Below are positions 41,765-52,026 of a stretch of DNA of 64,000 nt, in pieces. The DNA comes from Phytomonas francai (Eukaryota > Euglenozoa > Kinetoplastea > Trypanosomatida > Trypanosomatidae). The stretch is from contig MJCC01000015.1 in NCBI GenBank assembly GCA_001766655.1, positions 233,090-297,089 on the forward strand. Direction: 5' to 3'. How positions within the stretch are numbered: position 1 is the first letter of the stretch; each line of letters begins with the position of its first letter. Both the position numbers and the translations under genes were made by a program. Under the pieces are notes generated by a model. It was given only the letters and a program-made list of their open reading frames with translations. It was not told the DNA's origin and did no database searches.

Positions 41765-42475
41765 ATGCAGGGAGGGAAGGTTGACGGCGGCGGCGAGCGG
41801 GGGGCAAAGGTTGGGGTGCCCATCGGCGTGATCCAGCACGTTCTCGGGTATTCCTCGTCGGGCGGTGCTCACGCGTACCTCCCGAAGGAAGGAGGGGCTG
41901 TAGGCGAGGGCGTGAGTAGCTTTATCGAGGTCGAGGTCGAGACGACGCAGGGCTACGTGTACGCGGGTAAGCTGGTGGAGCTGGACGTGCACTACAACGT
42001 GACCTTGCGCGAGGCGACGGTGCGGCGCGCGCGGGCGTGCGATGTTCAGCGGGCCCTTCGCCGCGAGCACTGGCGCCAGCAGCAGCAGTTGATGTTTGGG
42101 ATGATGGGCCGGGACGTGCCGCTTTCGGTGCTCGGTGTGGACGTTGAGGAGGAGCGTGCGGATTCGGCGACGCGCATGCGGTACGTGGGTACGACCTTAA
42201 TTCGGAGTAGTAGCTTGTTTATGATCCGCTTTGTAGGTGATGGCGCCGTGGCCACCATAAGGGATAAGCCTGTGGAGCACAGCGCTAGCGGCAAGGGCAC
42301 CACGAACCGGAAGAGGACTAGGACCGAGTCCTCGCCGCTGACTAGTCTGCGACGAGCCTTCGTCGAGGCGGCCACCGCGGCAAAGAAGGCAATTGAACAG
42401 GAAAGACGTAAAAACCGCTTGGAGCGGCAAAAGCGAAAGATGGCAACAAAGGTGGAGCCAGTAAGAAAGAAATAA
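41765..42475 (+). CDS. Sm D3-like spliceosomal core protein with insertions
   Basis: Sm proteins form the seven-member ring on spliceosomal snRNAs; in trypanosomatids these act mainly in trans-splicing. The Sm1 motif is clear (about residues 52-86: VEVETTQGYVYAGKLVELDVHYNVTL) and Sm2 follows after a gap (about 140-160: YVGTTLIRSSSLFMIRFV). The start VGVPIGVIQHVLG recalls the VPIKVLHE opening of Sm D3. Two insertions enlarge the protein: about 20 residues before Sm1, and about 45 charged residues between Sm1 and Sm2. The C-terminal 75 residues are Lys/Arg-rich and likely helical. At 236 residues it is about twice the usual length. D3 is the best guess; D1 or a variant Sm is possible. Confidence 0.78.
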   Translation: MQGGKVDGGGERGAKVGVPIGVIQHVLGYSSSGGAHAYLPKEGGAVGEGVSSFIEVEVETTQGYVYAGKLVELDVHYNVTLREATVRRARACDVQRALRREHWRQQQQLMFGMMGRDVPLSVLGVDVEEERADSATRMRYVGTTLIRSSSLFMIRFVGDGAVATIRDKPVEHSASGKGTTNRKRTRTESSPLTSLRRAFVEAATAAKKAIEQERRKNRLERQKRKMATKVEPVRKK

Positions 42476-43867
42476 GCGGGCGTTTGGATAACTTTTCGAT
42501 TAGGTATTATCCCATCCCTCTCAGAGGAAGGGATATGTGGTGGTAGCAGGGGTCTGCCCGATGTTATTTGGATATTATATCTAACCAAAGACACCTAATC
42601 CTAAGTAAAAAAATGGACTATTTTGCAACACGCTCTTTGCACTGTTTGGATTTATAATGATCATGAAGCGGTGGGTTTAGAGCCATTCCTTTCTTTGAGG
42701 CTTTTTACCGTATCGGGAAATGTGTGATATACTCTATTTATTTACTCCTTTTTCTGTCAAGTATAGTTCATGCCTTTTACACTTTCTTCTCTAGTTTCCT
42801 TCTATTTGCAGTAAGAAGATGCAATAGAGGGATATATAACTCTTATTTTGTTGGTATTCTTTTCGATTAAACTCTATGCCCCGTTTGTTACGCGGGACTG
42901 AGTTCTGTGGGTGATTGCCAGGGATAGGACGCCCCTTTTGGTTTAACAAAAGAGAGAAGAGTCTGATGATTCTGAAAAGCAATAATCGTTTTTTTCTGGA
43001 GGTTAAACAGGTTAAATCACTACTGTGAAAAGTGATTCTCCACTGCGGACGTATTAGGCTTCTCTGTGTGCGACCGCCACATATGATCTCTGGATTCAAC
43101 ATCGCCGGTGACGAAGGCAGTTCACTCAGTAGCGGTATTCATCCTTGAAATAGCCTTTCGCCTTCCTTTCTATCACTTCTTTTGCAAACCAAAAGATAAC
43201 ATTTTCTGCTGATACCTTTTTTTTTTGTGATTTTTTAAAAACCTTTTGCGAAGGTGTTCTTTTTACCTTCAAGTGTAGTCCACACTTCTGACCTCTAGAT
43301 ATAAAAGAATACATTGATATCATTGAATGCTGAGGAGGCTGCCATAGGAGTCTACAGCGGCGAGATGCCTTTTCTACTCTTTCAGAAATATACAAATGAT
43401 AAGATGGATGTTATGCTGCTTCCCAGAGTATGATATGCAACTTAAGGAGTAGTGTAGTTCTTCTGTATGCCCTTTTCCCCCCTTTTTTTGTTATTTTTCT
43501 TTTGTATGATATCGCTTACCAATATGAAATCCAATAAGTGAGGAAAGGTTGTAAAGAAGGAGTGTAATCTGATCCTCGAATCGATCCCCCCGGTGTTAGG
43601 TACTTTCTCTTAGGCAAGGTGGAATCGTATTCGTTCTTTAAGCAACACAAACCTCCGCTAAATTCGTATAGACATAGAAAGAGAGGGGGGGGGAGGGGGG
43701 AGGATAAATAATCATAGTAACAGTATGCAGGGTTAGCACGCACCCCTATACCATACCAATAAGTTTTTACAACACAAAAAGACATATCTATAAATACTTG
43801 TCTCTGTTCGTCATTATCAGTGGTGGTATTTGGGGGCTGAGTCTCCTTTCCCTCTTTATTTCTCTCC
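42476..43867. other. intergenic region, no gene seen
   Basis: AT-rich spacer. A purine-rich stretch lies at about 43677-43706 (G-runs). AG at 43819-43820 is a possible acceptor for the RING gene. Confidence 0.4.
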
Positions 43868-45346
43868 ATGGAGGGTGCTCTTCTGAGCATTGCCAAGGCC
43901 GCGCACTCTTGCTGCGACTGCCCTATTTGTACCTACCTGCTGACTGACCCCGTTGTCTTACCCTGTGGTCACGTGTTCTGCCTAAGATGTGCCACGCAGT
44001 GCATTGAGGGGAGGCCACGCTGCCCTCTGTGCAATTCCCGTGTCCCAGACAGCCGCCGCAGCCTTTCCCCGCTGCCCAACCTCACACTCCTCACGGGGCT
44101 GTTGCGAGGGCTTGTGGCAAAAGCCACCACCACCACCACAGACGTGGTTCTCGATTTCGCACCCTTCGAATCGACCCCGTCTGGGCCTTCCTATCCCTTG
44201 GACGGCACCCCTCTCCCCTTGTCCGCCCTGCTGACCCTTGCGACGCAGCAGTTGGGGGGGGTGGCCCCTTCTCCCCAACGCGCGCGGCTCTCGCCGGGCT
44301 CGGGGCCCTTCCGTGAGGGGGACGTGGGCGTCCCCGCCGGTGGCCACTCTCCCCGCCCCGCGGGGGGGCCTGTCGTTCTCGTCATGGTCCCCCCGTCTGC
44401 TCTCGCGCGGGTGGGGGGGGTGGCCGTGGACGGGGCGCGGTCCTGGGGTGGGAGGGGCGGACAATGTGTGTTCTGTGGCCTTGACCTGACGGACCGGGAT
44501 GGAATGCGGGGGTATCTGATGGCGCTATTGCACTCCCGCCGCGCTGCGTGCGATGTGGTGGAGCTGAATGGGCTCACCGAGGATCAGTTCGCCGAGATGC
44601 TGGGGCCTAATTGGCGCTTGCAGTGCCGCCGTGGTGTGGACGTGGGTGGGGGGTCCGCCAAGGAGGGGACTGAGGCCGCAGTTAGGATGGGGACGCACGA
44701 CGATGCCGAGAGGGGAGAGCTTCTCGGGCCTGAGGCGGTGGCCCATCACAACTGCTTGGTCTGGTCGGGTGTGTTGCCGGACGGTGACCTCGCGTACACC
44801 ACACGGCCGTATGATGCCAGCCCTGAGTGCACGCCCGAACCCCCCGCGGAAGGACTCACCACGCTGACGGCTGCGGATGAAGAGGGTCTGGATTGTTATT
44901 GGTCCCGTGCGTTTCCTTCGCATCCAGTAGTGCATGCTTTCCCAGATCTCTTGAAGCCTGGGGGGGGCAGTGATCAGGAGCCACCGTACTGCGAGGCAGA
45001 CTGCAGGCTTGTCGCTGTTCTTCTTTCTAAATTGTCCAGGGCGACGCTGGCCAACGGGCGTGGAGACTGCGACGGGAACCGACACTGCGAAGTATGCGGA
45101 CGGGGCGCGTCGCGAGGGCTAGGGGATTCCATATTGGGCCTTCGACGTTGTGAGGCGGCGGCGCGGGCCTCTCCGCGAAACTGTCGTCGACGGTGCCGTA
45201 GGTATTTCCACTTTCCTTGTGCGTTGTTGGCAGGGGCTAAGGTGTGCATGGTCTATGGAGTCGACGAGGGGAAGCCAGAGGATACAGAGGTTTGGTGTGG
45301 GCACTGCCATCGTGCGCTTGAGGAGGCGAAACCGCAGACTCGATGA
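43868..45346 (+). CDS. RING finger plus extended PHD (ePHD) protein, BRCA1/BARD1-like layout without BRCT
   Basis: Residues 18-55 are a perfect C3HC4 RING: C18, C21, C33, H35, C38, C41, C52, C55, typical of ubiquitin E3 ligases. The C-terminal two thirds contains the cysteine/histidine pattern of an extended PHD: a CxxC near 200 (CVFC), HNCLVW near 293-298, CEVC near 407, CRRYFHFPC near 445-453 and WCGHC near 477-481. RING followed by ePHD is the arrangement of plant BRCA1 and BARD1, which then carry tandem BRCT repeats; here the protein ends after the ePHD at 492 residues. A Pro-rich linker (about 60-195) separates the parts. A chromatin or DNA-repair role is plausible but not shown. ATG 43868 is the first in frame and leads straight into the RING. 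Confidence 0.78.
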   Translation: MEGALLSIAKAAHSCCDCPICTYLLTDPVVLPCGHVFCLRCATQCIEGRPRCPLCNSRVPDSRRSLSPLPNLTLLTGLLRGLVAKATTTTTDVVLDFAPFESTPSGPSYPLDGTPLPLSALLTLATQQLGGVAPSPQRARLSPGSGPFREGDVGVPAGGHSPRPAGGPVVLVMVPPSALARVGGVAVDGARSWGGRGGQCVFCGLDLTDRDGMRGYLMALLHSRRAACDVVELNGLTEDQFAEMLGPNWRLQCRRGVDVGGGSAKEGTEAAVRMGTHDDAERGELLGPEAVAHHNCLVWSGVLPDGDLAYTTRPYDASPECTPEPPAEGLTTLTAADEEGLDCYWSRAFPSHPVVHAFPDLLKPGGGSDQEPPYCEADCRLVAVLLSKLSRATLANGRGDCDGNRHCEVCGRGASRGLGDSILGLRRCEAAARASPRNCRRRCRRYFHFPCALLAGAKVCMVYGVDEGKPEDTEVWCGHCHRALEEAKPQTR

Positions 45347-45779
45347 GGGCACTCGTTAAGCCGATGAAGATGAACTCCACATGATGCTTGACTCTCGTCT
45401 GACATTCCAAACGTTCACATATAGAAAGGCCTTTCTTCGAGGGCAACATCAACCAACAAATAAAAAGATAAAAGAGGGAAATATGCTCACTGAGTGCACT
45501 ATCTTTTTTACCCCCTAACTCCGAGAACGAATTGACCATTGTAAAACAGCTATTGCAAGCTGTTTTTTCCCTTTTATTAGATCCTTTTTATCTTTTTTGA
45601 CATTTTGAAGTTTCCATTTTTTCTCGTAAGTATTCATTTTCTACTTTTCAAATACTTTCCTTTCTTGAATAGTTTACGAGGAAGATTTCCTATATACAAT
45701 TTTATTATTATTATTATTATTGTCTCTAGTACTACTTTCACTATTGGTTGATATAAAGCGCCGCCTTTTAACAAACACG
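45347..45779. other. intergenic region with ATT repeat
   Basis: Short spacer. An ATT trinucleotide run lies at about 45702-45720, and the acceptor candidate for H2A.Z is listed separately. Confidence 0.5.
45561..45580 (+). promoter_or_regulatory. candidate polypyrimidine tract and trans-splice acceptor for H2A.Z
   Basis: TGTTTTTTCCCTTTTATTAG, with AG at 45579-45580, 200 nt before ATG 45780. A further AG at 45609-45610 is an alternative. Confidence 0.5.
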
Positions 45780-46322
45780 ATGTCTTATCCAGTTGACGAG
45801 TCGCCAATCGTACTCCCGGGGGCGGCCCAGCCCATGATCGGGCCGGGTTCCGCCACCGGAGATCAAGCAAGTGTGGTCTCCGGCGGCAAGCTCGGCGGCA
45901 AGGGCGGCGCAGGGCGAGGGAAGGGAAAGGGAAAGCGAGGCGGCAAAACAGGGGGCAAGGCAGGGCGTCGGGACAAGATGTCGCGCTCGGTCCGCGCAGA
46001 CCTGCGGTTTCCTGTCGGTCGCGTGCACTCGCGCCTAAAGGAGGGTCTTTTTCGTCAGCAACGCTGCGGCGCGTCTGCAGCGATCTACTGTGCGGCATTG
46101 CTGGAGTATTTGACATCTGAGGTGATTGAACTCGCTGGCGCCGCTGCAAAGGCGCAAAAGACAGAGAGAATCAAACCGAGGCACATCTTACTTGCCATTC
46201 GCGGCGACGAGGAGCTTAATCGCTTAGTAGATGCCGTTATCTCACGTGGTGGTGTAATGCCAAATTTGCATAAAGCTTTGGAGAAGAAATCTAAAAAAAA
46301 GAGCTCCAAGCGGGCAGTCTAG
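45780..46322 (+). CDS. H2AZ: histone variant H2A.Z
   Basis: Histone of the H2A.Z type, which in trypanosomatids pairs with H2B.V and marks transcription start regions. The histone fold is intact (about residues 62-160): VRADLRFPVGRVHSRL, CGASAAIYCAALLEYLTSEV, ELAGAAAKAQKTERI, PRHILLAIRGDEELNRL. The N-terminal 60 residues hold the long Gly/Lys-rich extension (GGKLGGKGG, GKGKGKRGGKTGGKAGRR) that distinguishes the kinetoplastid variant from canonical H2A. The Lys-rich tail (KKSKKKSSKRAV) replaces the usual C-terminus. ATG 45780 (MSYPVDES) is chosen; the frame is open upstream to 45720 but without ATG. At 180 residues it is normal for trypanosomatid H2A.Z. Confidence 0.93.
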   Translation: MSYPVDESPIVLPGAAQPMIGPGSATGDQASVVSGGKLGGKGGAGRGKGKGKRGGKTGGKAGRRDKMSRSVRADLRFPVGRVHSRLKEGLFRQQRCGASAAIYCAALLEYLTSEVIELAGAAAKAQKTERIKPRHILLAIRGDEELNRLVDAVISRGGVMPNLHKALEKKSKKKSSKRAV

Positions 46323-46361
46323 CTGCAGGATTCCATATGAACTTGGAAGTACAGCCTTCTG

Positions 46362-46401
<40 letters not shown>

Positions 46402-47342
46402 GCACTGTTTCCCATTTTCCTGTTTCGATTGCTCGTCTGCTTTTCTTGGATTCAGGCGTGGTTTTTAACAAAGGACCAATTCATGGGTTGAATATAGATC
46501 ACCTTACCTTTTTTTTTTTGCTATTTCCCCTTTGCTTAAATAAAAGTTCATGTTTGAACTGGGTGGATTATCTCTTCTTCCACTTTGGCACCTAAAGGGT
46601 GTCTTATATACATATGTACCCATTTAATAGAAAACTTAGAACGCAAAGGGGGTTAACAGTATGCAGAGGGAAAATACACTAGATAATGAAATATATACCA
46701 AACAAGAAAAGTGAAAAGAACAGGGAAAAGCAGATAATAGAAAGAAGGTCAGAGATGAATGTCCATCGCTTGGACACTCCAAAAATGAGGATGGTAAGAA
46801 GATTTTCCCGTTTTCTTGAATAGATAAAAATAGCCATAACTGAGTGTTTCTTTTTCCCGTTTTCTTTCTATTTTGGGAGAGACCGGGAACTAGAATTCTA
46901 TGAGTTCTGCCGATGTCGTTTCTTTATGACATTTTTTAAAATGGATTTGCTGGTTAATTTTTTACTGTACTTCTTTCTCATGCCATATTCCCTTATTTTT
47001 ACCTTTACCGTTTTCATTTTTTAAAAAGTTGGTAAGGTAATATTTTCTGTATATACACGACTAGAAGGAAGTATATATATATATATATATATATACATAT
47101 ATACTTGACAGCTCAGGACATCAATTTTGAGGAAGGGAGGTTTACTGTTCATTTTTGTTAGTATCTATTCATTAGCATCATTACTATTATCGTACCTTTA
47201 GTATCATACTTATTCTAGCACAGTATTCTATTTTAGAATTACATTATTTTCTTAGTTCAGCAAACCGATCTCCTTCTTCCCCAAAGTTGTAAAATCTTTT
47301 TGAAGAGGAGAAAAACTAGTGTAAACTTTCGCTATTTGAGCA
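46323..47342. other. intergenic region with two TA microsatellites
   Basis: TA tracts at 46368-46401 and 47072-47095, and poly-T at about 46509-46520. Nothing coding seen. Confidence 0.5.
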
Positions 47343-48104
47343 ATGAAGCGACTTGCCACACTTAAGCCTGCGATCTTCCCGCTCAACCAATGGTTGCGTG
47401 GGATCCACGGCGAGGTGCGCCACCACAACACCGACTACAACAACACCCGCATTCCGTGGGACTTCACCACCGCCAGCTATGAGAAGATTCACAACGATAT
47501 CCTCCCCAAGTTCCCGCGGGCTAGGCGGGGGTCCGCGACGATTCCGCTTCTTCACCTTGCGCAGCAGCAGCAGGGCGGCTACATCCCGGTCACGGCGATG
47601 TATAAAATCGCGAAAATCTGCGAGGTCCCGCCAATGCGGGTCTTCGAGACGGTCACGTTTTACTCCATGTTCAATCGCCACCCTGTCGGGAAATTCCATA
47701 TCCAGTTCTGCCGCACCACTCCGTGCATGTTGTGCGGCATCGACGAGCTCATAGAAAACACCAAACACTACCTCAATGTCGAGATGCACGGCACCACCAG
47801 CGATGGCCTGATCACGATCGGCGAGATGGAGTGTCTGGGGGCTTGTGTGAACGCACCGATGCTTGTGGTGAGCGATTATAGCAACCCGCCAAACTTTTCA
47901 TACGACTTCGTTGAGGATTTGACCTGGGACAGTATTAAACAACTCATCGAGGACTTGCGTGAGGGCCGGCCTTTTAAGATAGGTCCACAGAGACCGGATA
48001 GGGTGTGCGCGGAGCCCGCGGGTGGGCGTACCTCTCTTTTCTTCAAGGAACCACCGGTCCCGTACTGTCGTGATTTGGATGCGAAGCCAGAGGAAAAGAA
48101 ATAA
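47343..48104 (+). CDS. NDUFV2: NADH:ubiquinone oxidoreductase 24 kDa subunit (NDUFV2/NuoE)
   Basis: Peripheral-arm subunit of mitochondrial complex I that binds the N1a [2Fe-2S] cluster. The four cluster ligands are visible: C123 and C128 (CRTTPC) and C164 and C168 (ECLGAC). Family segments LPKFPRARRGSATIPLLHLAQQQ, GYIPVTAMYKIAKI, VFETVTFYSMFNRHPVGK and NAPMLVVSD are present. The first 20 or so residues (MKRLATLKPAIFPLNQWLRG) are basic and hydrophobic without acidic residues, as in a mitochondrial presequence. At 253 residues the length is normal. One extra cysteine follows the first pair (CMLCG, where WLRG is common). ATG 47343 begins the presequence directly. Confidence 0.94.
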   Translation: MKRLATLKPAIFPLNQWLRGIHGEVRHHNTDYNNTRIPWDFTTASYEKIHNDILPKFPRARRGSATIPLLHLAQQQQGGYIPVTAMYKIAKICEVPPMRVFETVTFYSMFNRHPVGKFHIQFCRTTPCMLCGIDELIENTKHYLNVEMHGTTSDGLITIGEMECLGACVNAPMLVVSDYSNPPNFSYDFVEDLTWDSIKQLIEDLREGRPFKIGPQRPDRVCAEPAGGRTSLFFKEPPVPYCRDLDAKPEEKK

Positions 48105-48664
48105 TGACACTATAACTAGTCCTGAAAGAGAACCTTGTCTCTATGCCAAAACAAACAAACATGTAGGTGAAATCTAACGAAGATGACTGTTCCTATCTAG
48201 ATGAATGTCGAGATCCTTTCCCTGTGATTTTTTGGGAACTGAAGGGAATAAACTTTAAAAATATGTTTTACCTTTCAGAAATACACACACACACACACAC
48301 ACCCTTTATTTACTCTAAATATATTCAATCTTCTCGCATTTCCACTTTCTCGTTTGCTCTCGATTTGTTCGCTATTTGCTAAGGGGTTAACTGTTATATA
48401 TATATCAATCATTTCCTTGCCTTCGCTTTCTTCGTGTCTTAGTTTTTTACCTTTTCAAGGGTAGTAACACTATATAGTAGTATTGACAGTTTTTATTATT
48501 GTTCCGTTGTACTTGCTATTTTTATTGATTCAACACAAGATAGTTACTATTGTATCTTTCAAATAAGTTCATCGGAGGGAGGAACATAACACACAAGTTC
48601 AGGATTACGGAAGGCGAGGCACTGAGCAAAGCAGAACGAGAAAAAAAAACAAGAGAGAAAAGCC
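48105..48664. other. intergenic region with CA repeat
   Basis: (AC)10 tract at 48283-48302, then a pyrimidine-rich segment at about 48330-48370 and more at 48410-48455. No gene. Confidence 0.45.
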
Positions 48665-49846
48665 ATGGATGCACCAACTTCTATTACTAAGCCGATTTCC
48701 ACATCGGAACAGCTCGCGGAGTCCATTCAGCAGTCTCTCCTGGACAATGGGGTGAACAAGGCCCGTGTTACGTTGGAGTTGTTGGGCCGGAAGACTGGGG
48801 ATCCTCGTGATGCTGCATCCGGACTGGGCCCGACGAAGCCCGACAAGAATGATGTGGAAGTGATTATTTTGAATCACGTTGAACAAGAAGGGAAAGAGAG
48901 AGACATGGGCAGCCCTGACGTTGAGAAGGAAAGCAACTGTAACCCTAATGCATTTATGTATTCAAGTAAAGTGATTGGCATAGATAAAGACCAGACTTTT
49001 ATTCAACACACTGAGATTGTAAATGCTTCTCCAGTCTGCGTCTCGGATTCGGTGGAGGCGAGTAAGGCCAGTGGTGAAAAAGAATGGACGCCTGAGCAAA
49101 CGGAACACGACTCAACAGGGCAGCTATTAATGTCTATGAGTCTGTCAGGACAGAATGAAAAACCGGTACCAGGAAAGCGAAAAGAACAGCACAACGTAAT
49201 GATGTTGCCGAACCTGGCTCAATCCGAGCAAGAGGGGGAGACAGAGGGGGAGCAACTCGCCGCTGCCGCAGATGATCCGATGATGGTAGAAACCCTGGAT
49301 ATGATAATGAACGACGACTTCTTGCCGGATGACATAAAGAAGATGATGGAGCGCGAAAAGAACAAAAAAGAACGAATTAAAATTCTCAATAGCTTTGTCG
49401 GAAAGAGTGTGTTGTTGGATTATAAAAAAGCGCAGAACCAAGAGAAGTCGTCAGTGCCGCCAGTATTTTCAAAGCCCTTCATGGAGGCCGCTGTACATGC
49501 ACAGATGAAGAGAGGCTCGAGCGCCGGGAAGCGTCAAGCTCCGGAGGAGGGCTTGGTGACAGGCAGCCGCCCACCGACCGGTGTGTCTTCGCGGTCGCCC
49601 AACGCCAGCGCTAGTGGTATCCAAGTGCTGCGCTTCACACTGCCAGCCGAGGACCAGGCGAGGTTGGATGCAGTGGAGCAGCTTAGAGGCAGCGCCTCTG
49701 GCGAGCAGCACATCAGCGCCAAAGATAAGTACCGTCTCATGATGGATGATCAACAACAGATCTTGAAGAGAAACGACGCTTTGAATGGTGAGTACAAGCA
49801 ACTGCTCGACAAAGCCATTGAATGCAATCGCTATTTTCTGCAGTAG
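48665..49846 (+). CDS. hypothetical protein with C-terminal coiled coil
   Basis: 393 residues, no family recognised. The N-terminal 60 residues look partly helical (SEQLAESIQQSLLDNG), residues about 60-200 are acidic and polar and probably disordered, and a Met/Asp/Lys-rich helical block lies at about 205-265 (ETLDMIMNDDFLPDDIKKMM). The last 50 residues (YRLMMDDQQQILKRNDAL..YKQLLDKAI) have heptad spacing typical of a coiled coil and end in CNRYFLQ. No signal peptide or membrane segment. ATG 48665 has a good purine context (GCCATGG). Codon use is less GC-rich than in the neighbours. Confidence 0.75.
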   Translation: MDAPTSITKPISTSEQLAESIQQSLLDNGVNKARVTLELLGRKTGDPRDAASGLGPTKPDKNDVEVIILNHVEQEGKERDMGSPDVEKESNCNPNAFMYSSKVIGIDKDQTFIQHTEIVNASPVCVSDSVEASKASGEKEWTPEQTEHDSTGQLLMSMSLSGQNEKPVPGKRKEQHNVMMLPNLAQSEQEGETEGEQLAAAADDPMMVETLDMIMNDDFLPDDIKKMMEREKNKKERIKILNSFVGKSVLLDYKKAQNQEKSSVPPVFSKPFMEAAVHAQMKRGSSAGKRQAPEEGLVTGSRPPTGVSSRSPNASASGIQVLRFTLPAEDQARLDAVEQLRGSASGEQHISAKDKYRLMMDDQQQILKRNDALNGEYKQLLDKAIECNRYFLQ

Positions 49847-50964
49847 ATATGATGTGATGAGCGACACAAGAGATGAATCTAAAGACACAATTTTCCGTTT
49901 CTTTTTAAAATCAAAGGGATCTCCAATTCTCTCCCTTTCTCGAGGATAGAGGAAAACATGTGTGTCTGTAGATTTATAACACACTTGAGTAAAAATGAAT
50001 ATTATTGTTATCACCATTCTTGTTTCACTCCAAAGTGTATGTGTCTTTTCAATTTGTTTTCAATTCACGGTTTCTAAATGTGCTAGAAGAATCTAACAGG
50101 GGAGGGATTCATCGAATACACTGTTAAATCTGTGCTATCGTCTTTGTGCTACAAGGGGTAGGTGCGACGGGGAAAGAAATTATGTTTAAAACCTTAGCTT
50201 CGAGATCCTAGTGGCCATGGCTATTTCTATTGTTACTAATGTTAGTAGTACTATTGTTATAATAAACTTCATTGTTATATAAATGACTTGAAACCCAGAA
50301 TGTATATTGCAAATTGTAGCGCCTCGGATCGTTATAATGTTCGTGGACGTGTCTGGGCTCTTTTATTTCAGAGAGAATGTCCCAAAGAAAAGACGTCTCT
50401 GTGCGTTGAATATATGCATATAAATGTATTCATATATCTAGTTTTGTGCACCATTTTGAGCGCCGCATCCTTGTTTCCTCGGCCTGCTCTTTAGGGTCGC
50501 GGGACGCATTTGGGGACGCCACTTGAGTGGGTAATCACTGAGAGCGGGGGAGGATGCCTTTTATTTGTGACTATGTCATGTATCTACATATCGTATACCT
50601 GCACATGTGCCGATGCAGTTTCATTGTTCTATTTTACCCAAATCATGTGACACAGCTGGGGAGCTGTAAGAACGCGCAAAGTGGGTGGGAGGGGCTGCGA
50701 TGCAAGTACCCAACTGAGCCACCACCACAACTTAGGGACACCAGATGCTTTTCATGTTGCTAAATGTGCACGGTGGCCATTTCCCGCTTTTCCTCCCTTC
50801 TATTCTCGTTTCCTTGCATAAAATGGTTTTATTCTTTTATGGGAAGAACAACACCAGTGAAAATACACAACGAGCAAAGCTTACGCATACATACACCTCC
50901 CTAGACACATACATACAACCCTACAGTAAAGTGACGCGAATCGTGGTAACGCATATCTCAAAAA
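49847..50964. other. intergenic region, no gene seen
   Basis: Spacer of mixed composition. The pyrimidine-rich stretch at about 50778-50815 (TTCCCGCTTTTCCTCCCTTC) is a candidate splice-guiding tract for CBS. Confidence 0.4.
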
Positions 50965-52026
50965 ATGCCTGAAAAGATTCTGAACGACATCCTGGAGGCA
51001 GTGGGGAACACTCCCTGCGTCCGCCTCAACCGCATTCCGAAGAAGTACGGTGTCCGGTGTGAGGTCGTCGTCAAGTGCGAGTACCTCAATCCGGGTGGCA
51101 GCGTGAAGGATCGGATAGGGAAGAACATGGTGCTCACTGCTGAGGCTGAGGGTCGACTGAAGCCAGGCTCCGTTTTAGTGGAGGCAAGTAGTGGTAACAC
51201 CGGCGTTGCGCTTTCCATGATTGCTGCGGTACGGGGCTATGAAATGGTCATCACGATGACGACGAAGATGTCACACGAGAAGGAGGTGACGATGAAAGCG
51301 CTTGGCGCGAAGGTTATCCGGACCCCTGCGTCCGTGCCGTCGGAGCACCCCGACAGTCTCTTCGGTGTCGCGAATCGCCTTGTGAAGGAGAAGGGCTACG
51401 TCATGCTGGACCAGTACAACAATCCAGCGAACCCTGAGGCGCACTACAACGGGACTGCAATGGAGATCTATGACCAATGCGGCGGGAATGTGGATATGGT
51501 GGTGATTTCCACCGGTACAGGTGGAACTATGACTGGCATCTCCAAACGACTGAAGGAGCTGATCCCGGACGTCACAGTTGTTGGCGCCGACCCCGTTGGA
51601 AGCATTATGGCGGACCCCGAACACGACAAGGTTTCTCCATATATGGTTGAGGGCATCGGCTATGATTTCGTTCCGAATGTTTGTGAGCGTGATCTTGTGG
51701 ATCGCTGGGTTAAAACTGTGGATACAGAGAGTTTTGAGCTTGCGTTGGAACTAAACCGCCTTGAGGGACTGATGGTGGGAGGCAGCAGCGGAGCCGCGCT
51801 CGCGGCTGCGTTGAGGGCTGCGAAGGACCTTCGCGAGGACCAGCGCTGTGTTGTCATCTTGCCGGACACGCTTCGCAATTACTTGGGGAAATTTGCCGAC
51901 AGTAATTGGATGATCGAACGCGGCCTCGCGGAGGGTGATGTGACCCGACCGACCTACGAGGCGCTCGCAAAACAGGTTGAGGAGCTGAAGGAGCGGCTCG
52001 CCAAATGTGAGACGCCGTCGCAGTGA
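50965..52026 (+). CDS. CBS: cystathionine beta-synthase, catalytic core only
   Basis: PLP enzyme that condenses serine with homocysteine to cystathionine in the reverse transsulfuration route; trypanosomatid forms may also accept sulfide. PLP lysine K48 sits in PGGSVKDRIG. The phosphate loop and serine-site motif ASSGNTGVALSM follows, then STGTGGTMTGIS and VGGSSGAALAAAL. Start DILEAVGNTPCVRLNRI and the DQYNNPANPEAHYNGT segment favour CBS over cysteine synthase. At 353 residues it lacks both the N-terminal heme-binding region and the C-terminal regulatory CBS domains of the mammalian enzyme, as is usual in trypanosomatids. A short charged helix (about 330-350) ends the protein. ATG 50965 is clear. 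Confidence 0.92.
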   Translation: MPEKILNDILEAVGNTPCVRLNRIPKKYGVRCEVVVKCEYLNPGGSVKDRIGKNMVLTAEAEGRLKPGSVLVEASSGNTGVALSMIAAVRGYEMVITMTTKMSHEKEVTMKALGAKVIRTPASVPSEHPDSLFGVANRLVKEKGYVMLDQYNNPANPEAHYNGTAMEIYDQCGGNVDMVVISTGTGGTMTGISKRLKELIPDVTVVGADPVGSIMADPEHDKVSPYMVEGIGYDFVPNVCERDLVDRWVKTVDTESFELALELNRLEGLMVGGSSGAALAAALRAAKDLREDQRCVVILPDTLRNYLGKFADSNWMIERGLAEGDVTRPTYEALAKQVEELKERLAKCETPSQ

